A DNA stretch of 55,410 nt from Pantoea wallisii (GCF_002095485.1 NZ_MLFS01000028.1:1-55410), one strand, 5' to 3'. Positions 27,137-37,418 are shown, counted from the stretch's first letter. A program made the numbers and translations. The notes: generated by a model from the letters alone, not told the origin.

Positions 27137-28045
27137 TTACAGCAACTTATTCTGCTGTAACCACTGCTTCGCGACCTGGCTGGCATCCTGACCGTCAACG
27201 GCAATCTGCGCGTTCAGCTGCTGCAGGGTCTTCTCATCCAGCTTGCTGAACACCGGCTTAAGCCAGGTGGCGATGTCAGGATACTGCTTCAGCACGCTTT
27301 CACGGATCACCGGGGCCGGTGCATAGATAGGCTGCACGCCTTTTGGATCGCTCAGCGTCTGCAGGCCCAGCGCCGCGACCGGGCCGTCAGTGCCGTAAGC
27401 CATGGCGGCGTTCACCCCGGAAGTTTGCTGCGCGGCGGCTTTGATGGTCACTGCGGTATCGCCGCCCGCCAGCGACAGCAGCTGCGACTGCTCCAGCTTA
27501 AAGCCGTAGGCTTTTTCAAAGGCCGGTAGCGCATCACCGCGCTCAATAAACTCCGCAGAGGCCGCCAGCTTAAAGGTGCCGCCCTTTTTCAGGTAAGCGC
27601 TGAGATCGTCCAGGGAGGTGAGTTTGTTCTGCTGCGCCACATCCCCGCGTACCGCAATGGTCCAGGTATTGTTGGCCGGGGCCGGCGTCAGCCACACCAA
27701 ATGGTTTTTGTCCGCATCAAGCTGCTTCACCTTCTCGTAGCCCTGCTGCGCATTTTTCCACGCCGCGTCTTTCTCATCGTTGAAGAAGAACGCGCCGTTA
27801 CCGGTATATTCCGGATAAATATCCAGTTCACCAGCGGTGATGGCACCGCGCACCACCTGCGTGGTGCCCAGCTGAATTTTATTCACGGTTTTAACGCCGT
27901 GTTTATCCAGCACCTGCAGAATAATGTTCCCCAGCAGCGAGCCTTCGGTATCGATTTTTGAACCGACTTTTACCGCATCAGCCGCCTGTGCAGCCCCCAT
28001 ACTCATCGCTAATGCGATCATCCCTAACACGCCCTGCTTGATCAT
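27137..28045 (-). CDS. osmF: Osmoprotectant-type substrate-binding protein OsmF (YehZ)
   Basis: 302-residue periplasmic binding protein of the OpuAC family. The signal peptide MIKQGVLGMIALAMSMGAAQA is followed by the mature start ADAVKVGSKIDTEGSLLG. It is the first gene of the osmF-yehY-yehX-yehW operon and starts three bases before yehY. The E. coli orthologue is induced by high osmolarity and stationary phase. No obvious operator was recognised in the 217-base gap to the divergent MFS gene. Confidence 0.94.
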   Translation of the reverse strand: MIKQGVLGMIALAMSMGAAQAADAVKVGSKIDTEGSLLGNIILQVLDKHGVKTVNKIQLGTTQVVRGAITAGELDIYPEYTGNGAFFFNDEKDAAWKNAQQGYEKVKQLDADKNHLVWLTPAPANNTWTIAVRGDVAQQNKLTSLDDLSAYLKKGGTFKLAASAEFIERGDALPAFEKAYGFKLEQSQLLSLAGGDTAVTIKAAAQQTSGVNAAMAYGTDGPVAALGLQTLSDPKGVQPIYAPAPVIRESVLKQYPDIATWLKPVFSKLDEKTLQQLNAQIAVDGQDASQVAKQWLQQNKLL

Positions 28046-28262
28046 GTCGCTTTCCTCAGCGTTGTTTTCTTCACGTGATAATCAAGCGTAGCCTGGCGAA
28101 ACGGGATGGGGGCCGTCAAGCTGCGAACTTCATCTTTTTTCTGCTATTCAGTGCACTTTTTATAGAATGCTTTCGTTGCGCTTATAACCAAATGGAATTT
28201 TTATCTGCGCACTGGCGGCTTATTCTCATGCGTCCACTCATTACAATACATTACACAACATC

Positions 28263-29729
28263 ATGTCCGACTTAACGTCTTCAGCGCATGTCGCGCAAGC
28301 AGGGAGTACGCCGCAGGGCGAAACGCAGTGGATTAGCAGCGCGGCTGACGTCTCCCGCCTGGTGAACCACAGTCACACATCGCGCAGCAACGCGCGCATT
28401 GTCATCGCGATTGCGCTCGGCGGCGTCTTTCTGGATGCTTACGATCTGGGCGCGCTGGCGTTCGGCATGAAAGATGTCACGCGCGAGTTTAATCTGACGC
28501 CAGCCGGCGCTGGTATGGTGGCCTCTGCCATCACGTTCGGCGCGATTATCGGTGCGCTGATTGGCGGGTATCTCACGGACAAAATCGGCCGTTATCGCGT
28601 GTTTATGGCGGACATGTTCTTCTTCGTGGTGGCCGCGCTGGCCTGCGCCTTCGCGCCAAATGAGTATGTGCTGACTGGCGCACGGTTTGTCATGGGGCTC
28701 GGCGTGGGGATCGATCTGCCGGTGGCGATGGCGTTTCTCGCCGAGTTTTCAAAATTGCGCGGTCAGGGCAACAAAGCCGCCAGCGTGGCGATGTGGTGCC
28801 CGACCTGGTATGCAGCGATCAGCATCTCCTACCTGCTGGTGCTGCTGCTGTATGCGGTGCTGCCGGAGAGCCACACTGACTGGCTGTGGCGCCTGATCCT
28901 TGGCTTTGGCGCCGTTCCCGCGCTGCTGATCATCGCCATCCGCAGCCGCTACATGAGCGAATCACCTGTCTGGGCCGCCAACCAGGGCAATCTGCACGGC
29001 GCGGCCGACATTCTGCGCAGCGCCTATAACATCAATGCGCAGGTCGCGGAGGATGCCGCCCTTCATCAGGCACAACCGGTACGTAAAGCCAGCTGGCGTA
29101 ACTACGGCGCGCTGCTGCAGGGTGTCTATCGCCGCCGTACCCTTCTGGCCACCGTGACCTCGATTGCCTCATCGTTTGCCTATAACGCGGTGGCGTTCGG
29201 CCTGCCGGTGATTATCTCCAGCTTCCTGGCGCAGTCGATGCTGACCACCATTCTGGTCTCGCTGGCGCTGAACCTGCTGTTCGCTTTTGTTGGCGGTCTG
29301 CTGGCGGTACGCCTGGTGCCGCGCCTGGGGGCGTGGAAAATGTCAGTCGCCGGCTATAGCTGCCAGTGTATCGCGCTGCTGGGGCTGGCACTGATTGGGC
29401 GTCCGGAAGGGGGCGAGCAGGCGGCCGTGGCGATTGCGATGCTGGCGCTGTTCCTGTTCGGACAGGGCTTCGGGCCAGGATCGCACACCATGACCTTCGC
29501 GTCACTGAGCTATCCGACGTCCCTGCGCGGCATCGGCGTGGGCTTTAATCAGACGCTGATGCGCGGCAGCTCCACGGTCTCACTGTTTGTGTTCCCGCTG
29601 CTGGTCGCCGCGTTCGGTACCGGCGTGTTCTGGGTTATCCTGCTGGCGCCGCTGGCGGGTCTGCTGGCGCTGCTGACGATTCGCTGGGAGCCCTCAGGCT
29701 ACGATGTGGATGCGGAAGATTTTCACTGA
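28263..29729 (+). CDS. MFS transporter
   Basis: 488-residue major facilitator permease with about twelve membrane helices. It has a 45-residue polar N-terminus. The first cytoplasmic loop carries GGYLTDKIGRYRVFM near residue 100, the classic MFS motif, and the substrate-branch segment VMGLGVGIDLPVAMAFLAEFS is like the metabolite:H+ symporter and sugar-porter branches. I see no good Shine-Dalgarno before the ATG (ACATTACACAACATC). It is divergent from osmF and convergent with idi, with a hairpin between. Substrate unknown. Confidence 0.88.
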   Translation: MSDLTSSAHVAQAGSTPQGETQWISSAADVSRLVNHSHTSRSNARIVIAIALGGVFLDAYDLGALAFGMKDVTREFNLTPAGAGMVASAITFGAIIGALIGGYLTDKIGRYRVFMADMFFFVVAALACAFAPNEYVLTGARFVMGLGVGIDLPVAMAFLAEFSKLRGQGNKAASVAMWCPTWYAAISISYLLVLLLYAVLPESHTDWLWRLILGFGAVPALLIIAIRSRYMSESPVWAANQGNLHGAADILRSAYNINAQVAEDAALHQAQPVRKASWRNYGALLQGVYRRRTLLATVTSIASSFAYNAVAFGLPVIISSFLAQSMLTTILVSLALNLLFAFVGGLLAVRLVPRLGAWKMSVAGYSCQCIALLGLALIGRPEGGEQAAVAIAMLALFLFGQGFGPGSHTMTFASLSYPTSLRGIGVGFNQTLMRGSSTVSLFVFPLLVAAFGTGVFWVILLAPLAGLLALLTIRWEPSGYDVDAEDFH

Positions 29730-29736
29730 TCGATAT

Positions 29737-29757
29737 AACGCCTCGCGATGAGGCGTT
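29737..29757. terminator. Hairpin between convergent MFS and idi genes
   Basis: AACGCCTC, loop GCGAT, GAGGCGTT makes a perfect eight-pair stem eight bases after the MFS stop and just before the idi stop on the other strand. It could end transcription in both directions; the tail is not strongly T-rich. Confidence 0.55.
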
Positions 29758-29761
29758 ACTG

Positions 29762-30295
29762 TTATGCGGTAAGGCGGAAGTCACCCAGCGTGGTAGGGAT
29801 GCGCGGAAAGGTATGCAGGAACCACGGGGTGAATTTCGCGGGCTCATCCTGCATCTCCTGCTGAATTTGCGCAATCGAGCGGTAGCACCAGTCATCGGCC
29901 TCTTCCGGGTTCAGCCGCGGCTCTTCATCGCTGATGGCAAAAAAGACGTGGCCGTACTCGTGCTCAATCAAACCATTACTGAGCGGCAGGTTATAGCTCA
30001 ACTCAAATACCGGCGTTAACGCCAGCTCCAGCCCCATCTCTTCGCGCAAACGGCGCTCGGCAGCATCCCGCGTGGGCTCCTGCGGATAGGGGTGGCTACA
30101 GCAGGTGTTACTCCACAAACCGCCACAGTGATATTTGCCGCTGGCACGGCGTTGCAGCAGCAGTTCATGGCGCGAATTGAACACGTAAACCGTGACTGCC
30201 CGATGCAGTAAGCCCTTCTCATGCACCTCCAGCTTTTCCATCTTGCCGGTGGGACGATCGAGGTGGTCAACGAGGATAACTTCAATGGCGGGCAT
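29762..30295 (-). CDS. idi: Isopentenyl-diphosphate delta-isomerase (type I)
   Basis: Nudix-fold metalloenzyme that interconverts isopentenyl and dimethylallyl diphosphate for isoprenoid synthesis. 177 residues, as usual. The catalytic cysteine is Cys66 in SNTCCSHP and the catalytic glutamate is Glu113 in EHEYGHVF; the Nudix-like helix is RRLREEMGLEL. The start ATG at 30295 is preceded by AAGGAG. It stands alone here, with no carotenoid genes beside it. Confidence 0.95.
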   Translation of the reverse strand: MPAIEVILVDHLDRPTGKMEKLEVHEKGLLHRAVTVYVFNSRHELLLQRRASGKYHCGGLWSNTCCSHPYPQEPTRDAAERRLREEMGLELALTPVFELSYNLPLSNGLIEHEYGHVFFAISDEEPRLNPEEADDWCYRSIAQIQQEMQDEPAKFTPWFLHTFPRIPTTLGDFRLTA

Positions 30296-30449
30296 GACAA
30301 CTCCTTAGGAAAAATCGCAGGTATTGTACACAATCCCTGGTGCGTCGACGGAGAAAATCGCGCACATTCCGTGCGCTGGCGCGATAAGCAGTAAGCTTAG
30401 CAGCCAGAGGAAAAAGCGTAAAAAAAGCTTTATGTTGGGCGGGAGAACA

Positions 30450-30467
30450 GGCGCCCCGTAGGGCGCC
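30450..30467 (-). terminator. Hairpin after the chemoreceptor gene
   Basis: GGCGCCC, loop of four, GGGCGCC lies seven bases beyond the chemoreceptor stop on the minus strand. The following bases (TGTTCTCCC) are only weakly T-rich. Confidence 0.45.
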
Positions 30468-30473
30468 AGGGTA

Positions 30474-32368
30474 TTACAGTTTAAAACTCTGCACGACAAG
30501 CTCCAGCTGCACGCTCTGCTCCTCCATCGCATGCGCGGCGGCAGAGACCTGCTCCACCAGTGCGGCGTTCTGCTGGGTGCTGCCATCCAGCTGGGTAATC
30601 GCCACGTTCACCTGCTCAATGCCCAGGCTCTGTTCGCGGCTGGCGGACATGATTTCGCTCATCAGCGTGGTGACGCTACTGACGCCCTGCATCAGCTCAT
30701 CCATGGTTTGCCCGGCCTGCTCCACCAGCTGGCTGCCGGTATCGATATTCGCTACCGACTCCTCAATCAGCTTTTTAATCTCCCGTGCGGAGTTGGCAGA
30801 GCGCTGTGCCAGATTGCGCACTTCCGAGGCAACCACGGCAAAGCCACGCCCCTGCTCACCGGCACGAGCGGCCTCAACGGCGGCGTTCAGTGCCAGGATG
30901 TTGGTCTGGAAGGCGATACTGTCGATAACGCTGATGATATCCACCACTTTACGTGACGAGTGGTTAATCGCGCCCATGGTACTCACCACCTGACGCACCA
31001 CTTCGGTACCGCGTGCCGCCACCTGCGAGGCGCCGTCAGCCAGCTGATTCGCATGGGTCGCGTTATCGGCGTTCTGACGTACCGTACCGGTCAGCTCCTC
31101 CATTGAGGCGGCCGTTTCGACGATTGAACTGGCCTGCGATTCGGTACGCGCCGAGAGGTCGGCGTTGCCGCTGGCGATCTCGCGCGAGGCGGCCGTGATC
31201 GCCAGCGCGCTATCGCCCACCTGACGCATCAGCCCTGCAGATAGGAGATGAACTGGTTGAAGCTCTGCGCCACTGCGTTGAACTCCGGGCTGTTACTGGC
31301 AGGCAGACGCTGCGTTAAGTCCGCACCGCCGGTTGAGAGCGCTTCGATATTGCTGTTCAGCAAGCGCAGGCGCTGCATCATGGCCCGCACAAAGCCAAGC
31401 AGCACCAGCAGCAGGATAATTGCCAGCGGAATCTGCACCAGGCCAAGACGCGTTAACATGCTGTGCGTCTGCGCATCCAGCAGGCTGGAGGGCACATCGC
31501 TGGCGAGATACCACGGACTGCCGGGAATTGCCTGCAGGAACAGCGTGTGCTCGCCATCTTCACCGTCAAACGTGGTTTGCGTGGGCTGGCTGGCGCCCTG
31601 TGCCAGCAGGCCTTTCAGCGCAGCGGCCATCGGCAGCTGCGTATCTGCCAGATTCTCCAGCTTCGGCGTGCCGTCTACCAGCGCGGCGTTGCCCACCACT
31701 TTGCCGTCCGCTTCAACAATCAGTACGCGGCCATGGATCGCTTCGCCCATCTGTTTAGCCAGCTGATTGAAGAAGCCCAGCGTCACGTCAATGGTTGCCA
31801 CGCCCCACGCGGTACCATTGCGGTAAATCGCCATGGCACAGTTGGTACGCGGCTGCGGACTGGCAGCATCCTGATACGCTTTGGCCCAGGCGCACTGGCC
31901 TTTCGCTGCGGCAAGACCGTCTTTGTACCACGGCTGCTCCCAGTACTTGTCGGCAGCATCGGAGTTCCAGTAGGTGTTGACCTGTAACTGATTACTGGCG
32001 TTGCGCGCAAAGAAGGTGCTGTCCTTCTCTTTCGCCGGATCGCGACGGTTGGGCAGCGGCCAGATACCGCCGCCAAACACGTTGCTGTCCTGATACTGGT
32101 TCACCAGCGCAGGCAGCAGCGTATCAATGGTAGCGCTCTCCATCACGCCGGTGGCCTCGGTAATGGCCCGCTGCTGCGCCTGCACCCGGTTCATCTGTTC
32201 GACGATGCGCCCGGCGAGGCCATCCACCTCGTAACGCACCAGACGACTTTCGTTCTGGCTAAGCTGTGGCGCAATAAATTGGTTGATCACCAGCACGGTG
32301 ACCAGCATCAAAACAACAAAGAAAGCGATTAAGGTCGCGGTAAAACGGGATTGTGTGGTTTTTAACAT
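30474..32368 (-). pseudogene. Methyl-accepting chemotaxis protein, frameshifted
   Basis: Transmembrane chemoreceptor split near 31229. The first part (32368-31229) has membrane helix 1 (about 10-32), a periplasmic Cache-type sensor, membrane helix 2 (about 298-318) and a HAMP domain ending FISYLQG. The second (31229-30474) has the signalling domain with the conserved hairpin tip [20 protein letters not shown]. Reading GGGCTGATG as GGGCCTGATG would join them as [15 protein letters not shown] and give about 630 residues. The split leaves a TGATG stop-start overlap, so a two-chain product cannot be excluded. A sigma-28 promoter precedes it. Confidence 0.85.
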
Positions 32369-32409
32369 CTGAGTGCCCTTACCCTGGTTGGCGAGTTGCC
32401 TGATCGAGG

Positions 32410-32436
32410 TTAACGGCGTGTTAAAAGGGAACTTGA
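32410..32436 (-). promoter_or_regulatory. Sigma-28 (FliA) promoter of the chemoreceptor gene
   Basis: On the minus strand TCAAGTTC, an 11-base spacer and GCCGTTAA fit the flagellar class 3 consensus TAAAGTTT-N11-GCCGATAA closely. It lies 42 bases before the start codon, placing the receptor in the flagellar regulon. Confidence 0.72.
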
Positions 32437-32518
32437 GGTGCGCAGGATCACGAATCGGTGAAATTGTTGAATTTGGAGATTATTTAGGTGGGGCGTGCGC
32501 CCTTCCCCACCCTGCACA

Positions 32519-33631
32519 TCACACGGGCGGCGGTGCCACTACCTCCTGGCGCGGTCGAAACACATGATCGCTGCCTTCGGCCAGCAGACGCTGCAGCAGC
32601 TGCTGACCGCCGCCCTCGTCCGCTTGCGCAAACAGGCGCTCGGCTTCGGTAACGGGCGTGGCCCATAGCAGGTTCGGGCGATCGCCATCGCGTTTGGGCA
32701 GCCGGAACTGAGCGGTTTCCGGTGCCAGGCCATTTGCCAGCAGGAAACTCTCAAAACCCACCGGCGCGACTTCGGAAGCCAGCGTGTGCCCCTCTCCCAG
32801 CCACGTCAGGCGTGCCCAGGGCAGGTGCGCAAACTCGGCCAGCGCACTGGCCATCTGCACGGCGTTGGCTTCGGTCATCACTTCGCCGTCTACCGCCATC
32901 GCCAGTTCAACGCGCCGGTACTGCGGCGCCAGCTCATCAAACAGGTAATCCACCTGCGGCATCGGGCGGATACTCATGCCAAGCGTCAGGAAGTACCACA
33001 CACCGTTATGCCAGTGCTGCGAAATGGCCATCGGCGGCCAGCTTCCCTGGTCAATGGCGTAATACTTCACCGATTCACCAAACTGCGCCTGGTAGCTCTG
33101 CAGCAGATCGCGCTGCACCGTATCCCACAGGTGACCATCGTGCCAGTCACGCCAGAAGTGGCGCTGCTGCTCGGCACGCGCATAGTACGCATTGGTGGAT
33201 GCCGAGCCGAGCGGCGCCGTCAGACGGTTCTCTTTGATACAGCCTGCCGAAAAACTCACCTGCTTATCCTGATAGAGGCTCCAGCCTGGAATCACCGCCA
33301 GCAGCTGGCCGTAGTACCAGAGCGCCGCGCCGTCGTCGCTGGGTTCCCACAGGATCTGCAAACCGGCGGGATCAAGCATCGGTTCGGCTTCGAGCGTGCG
33401 GCAGTACCCGGCGCTGAGCAGTGGCGCAATGCCCTGCTCCATCGCGGCACGATCCTCCTGCGCCGGTGCCGGCAGCAGGTTCCGCAGCCAGCAGCCGCGT
33501 ACCGCATACTGGCTGCGGAACAGATCGTTCGGCCAGATGTAGAAATAGGCGGTGCGCGCATCCTGTTCGACGATGGCGGTTAATGTATGTTGCTGATTCG
33601 GCACCTCAGCAATCAGGGGTTGGTGTGTCAT
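32519..33631 (-). CDS. Suppressor-of-fused (Sufu) domain protein
   Basis: 370-residue soluble protein with no signal peptide. The segment GSWPPMAISQHWHNGVWYF followed by LTLGMSIRPMPQVD (about 195-228) resembles the core of bacterial Sufu-domain proteins. Many bacterial members are predicted immunity proteins of toxin systems, but no toxin gene is beside it here. The ATG at 33631 is the natural start. Family assignment is by motif recognition only. Confidence 0.6.
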   Translation of the reverse strand: MTHQPLIAEVPNQQHTLTAIVEQDARTAYFYIWPNDLFRSQYAVRGCWLRNLLPAPAQEDRAAMEQGIAPLLSAGYCRTLEAEPMLDPAGLQILWEPSDDGAALWYYGQLLAVIPGWSLYQDKQVSFSAGCIKENRLTAPLGSASTNAYYARAEQQRHFWRDWHDGHLWDTVQRDLLQSYQAQFGESVKYYAIDQGSWPPMAISQHWHNGVWYFLTLGMSIRPMPQVDYLFDELAPQYRRVELAMAVDGEVMTEANAVQMASALAEFAHLPWARLTWLGEGHTLASEVAPVGFESFLLANGLAPETAQFRLPKRDGDRPNLLWATPVTEAERLFAQADEGGGQQLLQRLLAEGSDHVFRPRQEVVAPPPV

Positions 33632-33853
33632 AACGCCTCGACAATGCCTGTGGGGTCCGTTTCCCCCGAGAATAGAGCAGGATCGGCACTCGCGCCACGT
33701 GACACAAGGGTAAAACTCTCAAAGTGCGCGGCGTCACTTAAGGAGGGCTGATGTTTGCCGGCGGGTTGTGCTGTAAAGCTTCAGATTTATTCGCGATTAT
33801 TTTGCCGTTTCGCATGCTATTGTCAGCGCACTCTCTTGTCCGGAGCGCCCTGC

Positions 33854-34147
33854 ATGACGCTGCAAAATCTCGATCTGAACCTGCGCGACGTAGTGATTTT
33901 CGCCTTTCTGCTGTGGCTATTTATCCGCTACACGTGGGTTATGACAGCCGTCACGCTGATGCTGGGCGGTGCTGCCCTGCTGCTGCTGTTACCGCTGGAC
34001 ATCTACTATTTTCTGCCGCCGCTGGCACTGCTCGGCGCGGGGCTGGGGATGCTGCTCCACCATGTTCAGCAGCGCCGGCTGGCGTTACAGCGTCAGGCCC
34101 GCGCGCCGCGCGCGTACATGCAAAAACAGGATGAGTTTCACCTGTAG
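33854..34147 (+). CDS. Small inner-membrane protein, unknown
   Basis: 97-residue protein with two to three hydrophobic stretches between residues 12 and 65 (VVIFAFLLWLFIRYTWVM, then a leucine-rich run) and a basic C-terminus. ATG 33854 follows GGAG at eight bases. It overlaps the convergent MpaB-family gene by ten bases. I do not recognise a family. Confidence 0.65.
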   Translation: MTLQNLDLNLRDVVIFAFLLWLFIRYTWVMTAVTLMLGGAALLLLLPLDIYYFLPPLALLGAGLGMLLHHVQQRRLALQRQARAPRAYMQKQDEFHL

Positions 34148-35016
34148 CGCGCATCGCGGCCCATACGTTGCATGGCGCGTGCATACGCACCGCGCTGAAT
34201 AGACCAGCGCAGCGTTGCCGCGATCAACATCATCTTTTTATCTACCCACCGCTGCGTAAGCGGCCCGACCGGCTGCCCGGTTAACTGCTGCGCCCATAGC
34301 GGCAGTAATCCCCGGCCGGCCTCCAGCATGGTGCGCATGGCCGGCTTCGCCAGCAGGCTGGGTGCCGGGGCGTTAAACAGCAGCTGCATCACTTCGCGCG
34401 TACGTTCATCAAACACCAGCTCCGCACGCATCGCCTGCAGATAGGCCTCCACGTCCTGCACGCTTTTGGGTAGCCGTTGTGCGCCAAGGGCTTCAGCAAC
34501 CCGCGCGGCTTCCCGGTAGTAACGGTCCTGATCGGCCAGGCTGAGCTGCGGATTTTTGTAGCGCAGATGGGCAGCGAGAAAACGGCTGGTCTCCGCCACG
34601 TGCACCCAGGTGAGCAGGTGCGGATCGCTTGCGGCATAAGCCTTACCCGCGTTATCAACGCCGGCCACGCGCAGGTGGATACGTTTGACGCGCTCAATCA
34701 GCAGCCTGGCATCCCGGGTATTACCAAAGGTGGTGACGGCAATGAACTGGCTGGTGCGCCGCAGCCGGCCCAGCATGTCCTCACGGAAATTGGAGTGATC
34801 CCATACGCCTGCCAGCGCGGCCGGATGCAGCATTTGCAGCATCAGCGCACTGATACCGCCGCACAGCATGGCGGGAAAATCGCCGTGAATGCGCCAGATA
34901 ATATGATCGGGACCAAACAGGCCGGGATCGCCGGGTGGCTGGGAGATATCAAATTCGTTGAGCGACAGGCCATTCAGGCGAAAGACCTGCTGCTCGATGC
35001 GATGGCGAAGATTCAT
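34138..35016 (-). CDS. MpaB/DUF2236 family oxygenase-like protein
   Basis: 292-residue protein of the DUF2236 family, which includes the fungal MpaB oxygenase and rubber-degrading latex-clearing proteins. Typical parts are LFGPDHIIWRIHGDFPAMLCGGISALMLQMLHP near residue 35-65 (including a conserved H), FGNTRDA and TWVHVAETSRFL near 140. Family members use a haem; I cannot identify the ligand with certainty. No linked pathway gene is evident. Confidence 0.82.
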   Translation of the reverse strand: MNLRHRIEQQVFRLNGLSLNEFDISQPPGDPGLFGPDHIIWRIHGDFPAMLCGGISALMLQMLHPAALAGVWDHSNFREDMLGRLRRTSQFIAVTTFGNTRDARLLIERVKRIHLRVAGVDNAGKAYAASDPHLLTWVHVAETSRFLAAHLRYKNPQLSLADQDRYYREAARVAEALGAQRLPKSVQDVEAYLQAMRAELVFDERTREVMQLLFNAPAPSLLAKPAMRTMLEAGRGLLPLWAQQLTGQPVGPLTQRWVDKKMMLIAATLRWSIQRGAYARAMQRMGRDARYR

Positions 35017-35120
35017 AATAGTGACACGTTATGCTGATTAACCGGCCCGGCACAGAGGCCGGGCCGGCGACGTTACACCAGCATACCATGCCGGGTCAGC
35101 ATTGCTGCTGCCCCTCTGGC

Positions 35121-37418
35121 TTACAGATAATCGAACTGCGCATCCTGCGTGCGTACCGAATCCAGGCCAATCATCACGTTAAACTTGCCCGGTTCCGCCA
35201 CGTGCTGCATTTTCTGATTCCAGAACTTCAGCGCATCGACATCAATCTTAAAGCGCACGGTTTGCGACTCCCCGGCCTTCAGCATAATGCGCTGGAAGCC
35301 GCGTAACTCCTGCACCGGACGACTGATGCTGGCGACCGGATCGTTAAGATACATCTGCACCACCGTCGCCCCGTCGCGCTTGCCGGTGTTGGTTACCGTC
35401 ACGCTGGCTTCTACCGTGCCGTTGCGCGGCATGGTTTTGGCCGACATCTTCACCGGTGAGACGGTAAAGGTGGTGTAGCTCAGGCCGTAACCAAACGGAT
35501 AGAGCGGACCGTTCACCGCATCATAGTAGTGAGAGGTATATTTGTTTGGCTTCTCGAAGTTATAAGGGCGGCCAGTTGGCAGGTGGTTGTAGTAGATCGG
35601 AATCTGCCCGACCGAGCGCGGGAAGGAGACCGGCAGCTTGCCCGATGGGTTGTAGTCACCGAACAGCACATCCGCGATGGCGTTACCGCCTTCGGTGCCG
35701 CTAAACCAGGTCTCCAGCATCGCGTCGGCCATCTTATCCTGATTCACCACCGTCAGCGGGCGGCCATTCATCAGCACGATCACCAGCGGTTTGCCGGTGG
35801 CTTTCAGCGCCGCCAGCAGCGCCTGCTGGCTGGCCGGGATGGTCAGCTCGCTACGGCTGGAGGCTTCATGCGCCATCCCCTGCGCTTCGCCGACTGCCGC
35901 TACCACCACATCGGCTTTTTTCGCCTGGGCCACAGCTTCATCAATCAGCTGCTGCGGCGAGCGCGTATCAACGCTGACCGCCTGCTCATACAGATTAAGG
36001 AAGTTCTGGATGCCTTTGTTGTCCGACACATTGGCTCCTTTGGCATACAACACGGTACCTTTGCCGGCCATGGCATTGCGCATACCCTGCAACAGGGTAA
36101 TCGACTGCTTCGCCACACCTGCTGCTGACCAGCTGCCCATGATGTCGCGCTGGCTGTCCGCCAGCGGGCCGACCAGCGCCACGGTCGCCTCTTTTTGCAG
36201 CGGCAGCGTTTCACGCCAGTTTTTCAGCAGGACGATACTTTTACGCGCCACGTCACGCGCTTCCGCGCGGTGCAGACGGCTTTCGGCATTGGTGTCCTGC
36301 GGATCGCTGCCTTTTGGTCCCAGATGACTATAGGGATCGTTAAACAGCCCCATATCATATTTGACGTTCAGCACGTGGCGCGCCGCATCGTCAATCTCCG
36401 CCATGGTCACCGCGCCGCTTTTTACCAGCCCCGGCAGGTATTTGCTGTAGTACTCGTCGCTCATACTCATGTCGATGCCGGATTTCAGCGCAATGCGTAC
36501 CGCTTCCTGCGGATCGCTGGCGACGCCGTGCTTAATCAGCTCTTTAATCGCGCCGTGATCGCTAATGGTAATGCCTTTGAATTTCCACTCGCTGCGCAGC
36601 AGATCTTTCAGCAGCCAGCTGTCGGCGGTGGCTGGCGTGCCATTCAGCGAGTTCAGCGCCACCATCACGCCGCCGCTGCCGGCATCCAGTGAGGCTTTAT
36701 ATGGCGGCAGATAGTCCTGGAACAGGCGCTGCGGGCTCATGTCGACGGTGTTGTAATCGCGGCCGCCCTCCACGGCGCCATAGGCAGCAAAGTGCTTAAC
36801 GCTGGTCATGATCGAGTAGCGATCCGCCGCGCTTTTGCCCTGCATGGCTTTTACCATGGTGCTACCCATTTGCGATGTCAGATAGGTATCCTCGCCGAAC
36901 CCTTCGGAGCCACGGCCCCAGCGCGGTTCGCGTGACACATCCACCATCGGTGCCCACGTCATGTTGAGGCCATCGTCGGCGGCTTCCCGGGCGGAGACGC
37001 GGCCCACTTCGCCGATCGCCTCGAGATCCCAGCTGGCGGCCAGGCCGAGCGGAATCGGGAAGATGGTGCGCTGACCGTGCACCACATCGTAGGCGAAGAA
37101 TAGGGGGATTTTCAGGCGGCTGAGTTGCATCACCTGATCCTGCATGGCGCGGATATCCTGACGCGTCACGGTATTGAAGATGGCCCCAACCTGACCGTGC
37201 TGAATCATGTCGCGGATCGCCTCTTTCGGCGTATCCGGACCGACGCTGATCAGGCGCATCTGGCCGATCTTTTCGTCGAGGGTCATTTTGCTGAGCAGCT
37301 GATTAACAAAGGCGTCACGCGCCTGTTCACTCATCGGGTGCGTGCCAGGCAGCGCATCCGCAAAGGCAGGCTGCAGGGCAAGGGAGACAGCGAGGCTAAC
37401 AGAGTAAATCCATTTCAT
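35121..37418 (-). CDS. bglX: Periplasmic beta-glucosidase BglX
   Basis: GH3 family exo-beta-glucosidase, 765 residues, the same length as E. coli BglX. A signal peptide (MKWIYSVSLAVSLALQPAFA) sends it to the periplasm. The nucleophile is Asp287 in ITISDHGA. GSEGFGEDTYL and SVKHFAAYGAVEGGRDYN form the substrate pocket, and a fibronectin III-like domain occupies the C-terminus (about 660-765). It is divergent from dld, as in E. coli. Confidence 0.96.
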   Translation of the reverse strand: MKWIYSVSLAVSLALQPAFADALPGTHPMSEQARDAFVNQLLSKMTLDEKIGQMRLISVGPDTPKEAIRDMIQHGQVGAIFNTVTRQDIRAMQDQVMQLSRLKIPLFFAYDVVHGQRTIFPIPLGLAASWDLEAIGEVGRVSAREAADDGLNMTWAPMVDVSREPRWGRGSEGFGEDTYLTSQMGSTMVKAMQGKSAADRYSIMTSVKHFAAYGAVEGGRDYNTVDMSPQRLFQDYLPPYKASLDAGSGGVMVALNSLNGTPATADSWLLKDLLRSEWKFKGITISDHGAIKELIKHGVASDPQEAVRIALKSGIDMSMSDEYYSKYLPGLVKSGAVTMAEIDDAARHVLNVKYDMGLFNDPYSHLGPKGSDPQDTNAESRLHRAEARDVARKSIVLLKNWRETLPLQKEATVALVGPLADSQRDIMGSWSAAGVAKQSITLLQGMRNAMAGKGTVLYAKGANVSDNKGIQNFLNLYEQAVSVDTRSPQQLIDEAVAQAKKADVVVAAVGEAQGMAHEASSRSELTIPASQQALLAALKATGKPLVIVLMNGRPLTVVNQDKMADAMLETWFSGTEGGNAIADVLFGDYNPSGKLPVSFPRSVGQIPIYYNHLPTGRPYNFEKPNKYTSHYYDAVNGPLYPFGYGLSYTTFTVSPVKMSAKTMPRNGTVEASVTVTNTGKRDGATVVQMYLNDPVASISRPVQELRGFQRIMLKAGESQTVRFKIDVDALKFWNQKMQHVAEPGKFNVMIGLDSVRTQDAQFDYL

